From NCBI GenBank assembly GCA_021817755.1, contig JAKAGC010000011.1, positions 1-16,966 on the forward strand: 16,966 nt of DNA, in the 5' to 3' direction. Below are positions 12,831 through 16,966 of the stretch, piece by piece; the stretch's first letter is position 1, and the number at the start of each line of letters is the position of its first letter. The position numbers and the translations under genes are program-made. The notes under the pieces are model-generated. The model saw only the letters and a program-made list of their open reading frames with translations, ran no database searches and was not told the DNA's origin. Origin of the DNA: Acidobacteriota bacterium. Lineage in GTDB: Bacteria; Acidobacteriota; Aminicenantia; UBA2199.

Positions 12831-13836
12831 TTTCGGTAGAATTTTCAGGGTTTCCATATATGGCGAATCTCATGGAAAAGAAGTTGGAGTTATAGTGGAC
12901 GGATGCCCAGCAGGACTGCCGTTAAATGAGGGGGATTTTGAAATGGACCTGGTGCGTCGGAAGAGTGGCGCCCGCGGAACAACTCCGCGAAAAGAAAACG
13001 ATACACCGCTCATCAAAAGCGGGGTATTGAACGGAAAAACAACCGGGGCTCCATTGCTGATATGTTTTGAAAATACCAATATACGGAGCACGGATTATGA
13101 TACTTTTAAAGATACACCACGGCCTGGATATGCTGATTTTACAGCTATGAAGAAATTCGGTGGTTTTAACGATCACCGTGGTGGAGGTCATTTTTCGGGA
13201 CGAATTACAGTGGGTCTCGTCGCTGCCGGTGTGATTGCCAAGAAACTCATTCACCCGATTTCGGTCAGGGCTGGAATTAAGGAAGTGGGCGGTAGCACTG
13301 AAATCCAGAAAGCAGTGGCAAAAGCGATCGAAAAAGAGGATTCAATCGGTGGTATAATCGAATGCGAAGTAAAAGAAATTCCGATTGGTTTGGGTGAACC
13401 GTTTTTTGATTCGGTGGAATCCCTTATCAGTCACATTATTTTTTCCATTCCAGCAATTAAAGCAATCGAATTCGGATCAGGGTTCAAAGCAGCAGGGATG
13501 ACTGGTTCGGCTCACAATGATCCATTGATCGATGTGAATGGTACAACGTTGACTAATCATGCAGGTGGGATAAATGGCGGGATTACAAATGGAAATCCTC
13601 TTGTTTTTCGTGTGGCGGTGAAACCGACTTCCAGTATTTCTCATTTCCAACAAACAGTAAATATGAAAACCGGTGAGCAAGTGAAATTAGTAGTAGAAGG
13701 TCGTCATGATACTTGTATTGCCCTTCGAATGCCTGCTATTGTCGAATGCGCCACAGCCATTGTGCTGGCAGATTTGCTTATGCTGGAACAACGCTTTCCC
13801 AGAATTTTCACCGGAACGGTTGAATCTACAAATTAA
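12823..13836 (+). CDS. aroC: Chorismate synthase, with an unusual RPGYAD motif
   Basis: Converts EPSP to chorismate (step 7) using reduced FMN. The 337 residues are a little short for the family. GESHG (14-18) with H17, RKENDTP (56-62), FGGFNDHRGGGHFSGR (112-127), GGINGGITNGNP and GRHDTCIALRMPAIVE are all recognisable. The motif that normally reads RPGHAD reads RPGYAD (100-105): the codon is TAT, so the His that is catalytically important in studied enzymes is Tyr here. All else looks intact. The ATG follows AGGAGG by 8 bases and lies 8 bases inside aroA. No flavin reductase domain is attached. Confidence 0.94.
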   Translation: MNSFGRIFRVSIYGESHGKEVGVIVDGCPAGLPLNEGDFEMDLVRRKSGARGTTPRKENDTPLIKSGVLNGKTTGAPLLICFENTNIRSTDYDTFKDTPRPGYADFTAMKKFGGFNDHRGGGHFSGRITVGLVAAGVIAKKLIHPISVRAGIKEVGGSTEIQKAVAKAIEKEDSIGGIIECEVKEIPIGLGEPFFDSVESLISHIIFSIPAIKAIEFGSGFKAAGMTGSAHNDPLIDVNGTTLTNHAGGINGGITNGNPLVFRVAVKPTSSISHFQQTVNMKTGEQVKLVVEGRHDTCIALRMPAIVECATAIVLADLLMLEQRFPRIFTGTVESTN

Positions 13837-13873
13837 ATGAAATTGAAGTAATTAGATTAAGGAGATATAAACG

Positions 13874-14149
13874 ATGAAAATTGATATGATCCTTGGATTA
13901 ATCGGATTTATTGTTGTATTGGCTTTAGAGCTTTTAGTGAATAAAATGAATATCCCATTTATGAATTGGTTGAAAAATCGTGAGCAACAAATGGGATCTA
14001 AAATTGTTGCCGCTTTTTTAATTGGTTTTGTATTATTTACTTTATTTACGGATAGGATGCCTCAAGCGGGTCAAAAAATTCCGGTTGCGATAATTGCGTT
14101 ATTATTACTGTGGGCCAATCTTTTTCTCGGCCATAAAACACAGGAATAA
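13874..14149 (+). CDS. Small three-helix membrane protein of unknown function
   Basis: This 91-residue protein was not recognised. Three hydrophobic segments (about 4-22, 43-59 and 69-86) suggest an inner-membrane protein, with basic residues in the first loop (NWLKNREQQ) and a short polar tail. A strong ribosome-binding site (AAGGAGAT) precedes the ATG by 8 bases. It lies 37 bases after aroC in the same direction, so it is probably transcribed with the aro operon, although it does not overlap as the aro genes do. Nothing in it links it to aromatic metabolism; a transport or unrelated role is possible. Confidence 0.75.
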   Translation: MKIDMILGLIGFIVVLALELLVNKMNIPFMNWLKNREQQMGSKIVAAFLIGFVLFTLFTDRMPQAGQKIPVAIIALLLLWANLFLGHKTQE

Positions 14150-14164
14150 TATATAAATAAGTGT

Positions 14165-14196
14165 AAAAAAAAAGGCGGCTGCATTCGCAGCCGCCT
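14165..14196 (-). terminator. Intrinsic terminator of the tricorn-like gene, perhaps bidirectional
   Basis: A 10-bp GC-rich stem, AGGCGGCTGC (14173-14182) with GCAGCCGCCT (14187-14196), and an ATTC loop. On the minus strand it is followed by nine T in a row, a strong terminator for the gene ending at 14248. On the plus strand only TGGTGTATTATTT follows, so termination of the aro operon there would be weaker. Confidence 0.88.
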
Positions 14197-14247
14197 GGTG
14201 TATTATTTACTTACTAATCGTTATTTAGTTTTATTTTACCGATCTTA

Positions 14248-16966
14248 TTATTCGGCACCTGTGCTTTTATCTTCTTTCATCTTTTCGTGCCAACCGGATC
14301 TATCGGGGTCAGAGGGTTTAATCGGCTTTTTCGGAGGATTCTTCTCCAGTTGTTCCAACAGATACTTTACTGCGGCTTCAATACAGGGATCATGCCCGTT
14401 TACAATCTCTTCCGGTCTATCGACCACTTCATAATCGGGAGAGACGCCTGTACCTTCGACAACGAATTCACCTTTGGGGTCAAGAATCGCAAACATAGGA
14501 ACGGCAAAAGAGGCACCGTCAACCAGGTCGGGAGACCAGGAATAACCTACCAGACCGCCCCAGGTACGTGTACCGAATAGAGGACCGAGATTTTTCTTCC
14601 TGAACATATGCGGAAGATCATCGCCGCCTGATGAAGAGTAACCGTTAATTAACATAGCCATCGGGCCATCCAGGTTTATTACCGGATCCGGAGTTACCTG
14701 CTGGTTTCTTCTAACCCAGTAAGTTATGGGCCGCTGTGCCATCTTCATGATAACACGAGTGGGAATCCATCCACCACCGTTGTAACGGTCGTCGATAATG
14801 AACGCATCTTTATCGTTAAAGGCGGTAAAACCTTTATAAAATTCGCGAGTACCTTCGATAGCAGTATTGGGCATATGAATGTATCCAATGCGGCCTTTTG
14901 AGAGCTTATCGACCAATGCTCTTCTGGATTCTGCCCAATCGAGATAACGGAGTTTCTGCTCAGTACGAATGGGTTTGATCCAATAGGTGCGTGCACCCTC
15001 TTCTGTGGGTTTGGAATTGACAGTAATGGAGATTTTCTTTTCGGCAGTGTTTTCCAGGAACAAATAGGGATTGTCCTTGGTGGTAACATTGTAACCATCG
15101 ATGCGGATAATGTATTCGCCTTCGGAAATGTTAATTCCAGGTTCTGTGAGAGGAGAACGTGTTTCTTCGTTCCAGTTTTCGCCTTTATAGATTTTTGAAA
15201 GTTTATATCTATCGGCAGTTTTATCGGCAGTCAGAATCGCTCCAAGTAGTCCTCCGTCAAAGCGTTGAGGCCGCTTGAAATCTCCCCAGTTCACATAGGT
15301 ATGACCGCAATTTAACTCACTGATGAGTTCTCCCAGGATATAATCCAGGTCGGCGCGGTGTCCAAGGTGAGCGATAAGAGGGGCGTATTTTTCTTTCATT
15401 TTTTTCCAGTCTACATTGTGCATATTCTGGGCATAAAACCAATCCTTGAAAATCAACCAGCCTTCATTATACATCTGGTTCCATTCTTTAACAGGATCGA
15501 TTTTCATTGTGACATCACTCATATTAATAGCCCCATCACCAGGTTTCTGATCCGGGCGAACATCGAGGACTCCCCATTTGCCGCGTGCTTGATAGAGTAA
15601 TTTTTTGTAATCATTGGAGATACCGGAAATGAATACTCCACGGATAACTACTTTATCATCTTTGGTTTTCAAATCGAATAAGTGTACTTCTCCATCTTTG
15701 CCATAAAGAATTTTTCCTCCGATATCGAGAAGGTTAAAGTAATTGGCAGAAGCGAGAGGAAATACAAAAATTCTATCTTGAATACCATTGAAATCGATGA
15801 CGACAGGTTTTGCTCCTTCTTTTGGTGCTTCAGCAGTAGGAGTAGAAGGTTTGGCATCATCTTTTTTCTTCTGAACAGCAGGAGTTGCTGCCATGGGAGG
15901 TTCTTTTTTTATTGGTTGTTCCAGGTCGTTTTCTTCTTTAAATAAGTAGGGGGCATCTTTAGTAAGAGCGATTGCATAGATGCGGGAAATCTGGGTAAAA
16001 ATATAATCATTCTCGATTGCGGAATAAGTAACCTGGGGTTGATTAAAATCACGATCGGAAATGAAGAAGATGTATTTTCCACAAGTAGAGAAAACTGGGC
16101 TTCCGTCACTATATCTACCGGAACTAACCATCTGTTTTTTTCCGGTTTCTAAGGAATAAATCCAGATAGCGGAGAGGGTATTGTCACCAGGTTTTGAATA
16201 GGTAACCCAACGGGAATCGGGGGACCATGAATAATCAGTGATATCAGCCTTATCTCCCATATCGATAGTGGTTGCTTTTTTGGACTGGATATCCAGAACC
16301 TGGAGTTTTCGGTTAACTTCTCTATAGAGAAGTTTTTTGCTATCCGGAGACCAGAGAACGGGGAATTTCCAACCGGTGTGATCCGATGTTAATTGAATGG
16401 AATCTTTCTTTTTTTCCGGATCGATGAGATAGAGTTCAAACTCACCGGTTTCATCGGACATATAGGCAATCCATTTTCCATCCGGTGAATATACCGGGTA
16501 TCGTTCTCTTATTCCCTGGGTACGCGTTAAGTTTGCAGTTATGCCTTTTTCGACCGGAACGGAGAACAGGTCGCCTCTAGCGTCAAAAATTACGCGTTTT
16601 CCATCTGGAGAAAGTGAAGCGCCAAAGCGGGTGACATATTCGGAAACATTGGCGATATAAGGAAGCCGGTTGGGGTTATCAAAATTGATATTTACTGTTA
16701 GTTTACGGGAAATTCCTGTATTCAAGTCCAGTATATTGATATAACCGCCATTTTCATAGGCGATTAACCCATTGTTTCCAGAGGGCCATAAGCAATCGAA
16801 TTCCTTACTAAATGTGATTTGCTTGTATTCTTTGGTTTTCAGGTCATAGGACCAGAAATTTAATTTAAGGTCTCTATCGGATACAAAGAAGATTTTATCA
16901 TTGTACCAGAAGGGGTGTTGATCTGTACCGGAAAAATCGGTGATCTGTTGGGAAGTATTGGCGACT
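14248..16966 (-). CDS. Tricorn-like S41 family serine protease, N-terminus beyond the window
   Basis: A large peptidase, at least 906 residues, open to the right edge, so the start and any signal peptide are missing. The N-terminal part has repeated beta-propeller blades of TolB/WD40 type (SPDGKRVIFDARGD, YSPDGKWIAYMSDETG, WSPDSKKLLYRE). A Pro/Lys/Ala-rich linker near 15800-15920 follows, then a second beta region, a PDZ-like segment (GEYIIRIDGYNV) and the C-terminal protease. Catalytic candidates are His in LNCGHTYV (15301-15303), Ser in GYSSSGGDD (14629-14631) and Glu in VVEGTGVSPD (14455-14457), with RTWGGLVG after the Ser. The residue after the Ser is Gly, where archaeal tricorn has Asp. 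Tricorn cuts peptides downstream of the proteasome; bacterial relatives are often exported and less understood. The reading frame continues upstream of the TTG at 16725, so that codon is not the true start. Confidence 0.9.
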   Translation of the reverse strand, partial: VANTSQQITDFSGTDQHPFWYNDKIFFVSDRDLKLNFWSYDLKTKEYKQITFSKEFDCLWPSGNNGLIAYENGGYINILDLNTGISRKLTVNINFDNPNRLPYIANVSEYVTRFGASLSPDGKRVIFDARGDLFSVPVEKGITANLTRTQGIRERYPVYSPDGKWIAYMSDETGEFELYLIDPEKKKDSIQLTSDHTGWKFPVLWSPDSKKLLYREVNRKLQVLDIQSKKATTIDMGDKADITDYSWSPDSRWVTYSKPGDNTLSAIWIYSLETGKKQMVSSGRYSDGSPVFSTCGKYIFFISDRDFNQPQVTYSAIENDYIFTQISRIYAIALTKDAPYLFKEENDLEQPIKKEPPMAATPAVQKKKDDAKPSTPTAEAPKEGAKPVVIDFNGIQDRIFVFPLASANYFNLLDIGGKILYGKDGEVHLFDLKTKDDKVVIRGVFISGISNDYKKLLYQARGKWGVLDVRPDQKPGDGAINMSDVTMKIDPVKEWNQMYNEGWLIFKDWFYAQNMHNVDWKKMKEKYAPLIAHLGHRADLDYILGELISELNCGHTYVNWGDFKRPQRFDGGLLGAILTADKTADRYKLSKIYKGENWNEETRSPLTEPGINISEGEYIIRIDGYNVTTKDNPYLFLENTAEKKISITVNSKPTEEGARTYWIKPIRTEQKLRYLDWAESRRALVDKLSKGRIGYIHMPNTAIEGTREFYKGFTAFNDKDAFIIDDRYNGGGWIPTRVIMKMAQRPITYWVRRNQQVTPDPVINLDGPMAMLINGYSSSGGDDLPHMFRKKNLGPLFGTRTWGGLVGYSWSPDLVDGASFAVPMFAILDPKGEFVVEGTGVSPDYEVVDRPEEIVNGHDPCIEAAVKYLLEQLEKNPPKKPIKPSDPDRSGWHEKMKEDKSTGAE

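Noticed and set aside
16723..16725. TTG at 16725 as start of the tricorn-like gene
   Set aside because: The frame stays open to the window edge and encodes further beta-propeller sequence.

Overview
The window is 16,966 bases of a moderately low-GC, gene-dense bacterial chromosome. Exported proteins with signal peptides, a PilZ protein with a YcgR-like layout and a tricorn-type protease fit a Gram-negative-type or uncultivated lineage. The sequence alone does not name the organism; an Acidobacteriota/Aminicenantota- or FCB-like lineage is only a guess.

Layout, left to right. (1) 1-1761, minus strand: a two-gene unit of a PilZ-domain protein followed by glutamyl-tRNA synthetase (gltX, cut by the window edge), overlapping as ATGA and with a sigma70-like promoter at 1818-1846. 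(2) About 1863-3536: an insertion sequence with a DDE (integrase-core) transposase. Each end carries two iterated copies of a ~20-bp repeat around GTGCAC, and the transposase leader is an array of at least four hairpins. (3) 3669-5226, minus strand: an AAA_14/DUF4143 ATPase and, downstream, a RelE/ParE-like small protein with no visible antitoxin. The ATPase leader holds a perfect 16-bp-arm palindrome followed by a second hairpin that includes the start codon. (4) 5396-7318, minus strand: an exported erythromycin-esterase-family protein with beta-sandwich domains at its N-terminus. (5) 7526-14149, plus strand: a shikimate operon. Six genes encode all seven steps from DAHP synthase to chorismate synthase in exact reaction order (DAHP synthase, aroB, aroD, an aroE-aroK fusion, aroA, aroC). 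Every junction overlaps by 4-32 bases. A three-helix membrane protein of unknown role follows. (6) 14165-14196: a strong hairpin terminator. (7) 14248 to the right edge, minus strand: a tricorn-like S41 protease cut at its N-terminus.

The aro genes work together as one translationally coupled pathway producing chorismate. The DAHP synthase lacks the usual N-terminal regulatory domain. The chorismate synthase has Tyr where the family normally has the His of the RPGHAD motif. The least explained structures are RNA/DNA secondary-structure elements: the hairpin array in the insertion sequence and the double palindrome of the ATPase leader. No CRISPR array, tRNA or rRNA was seen.
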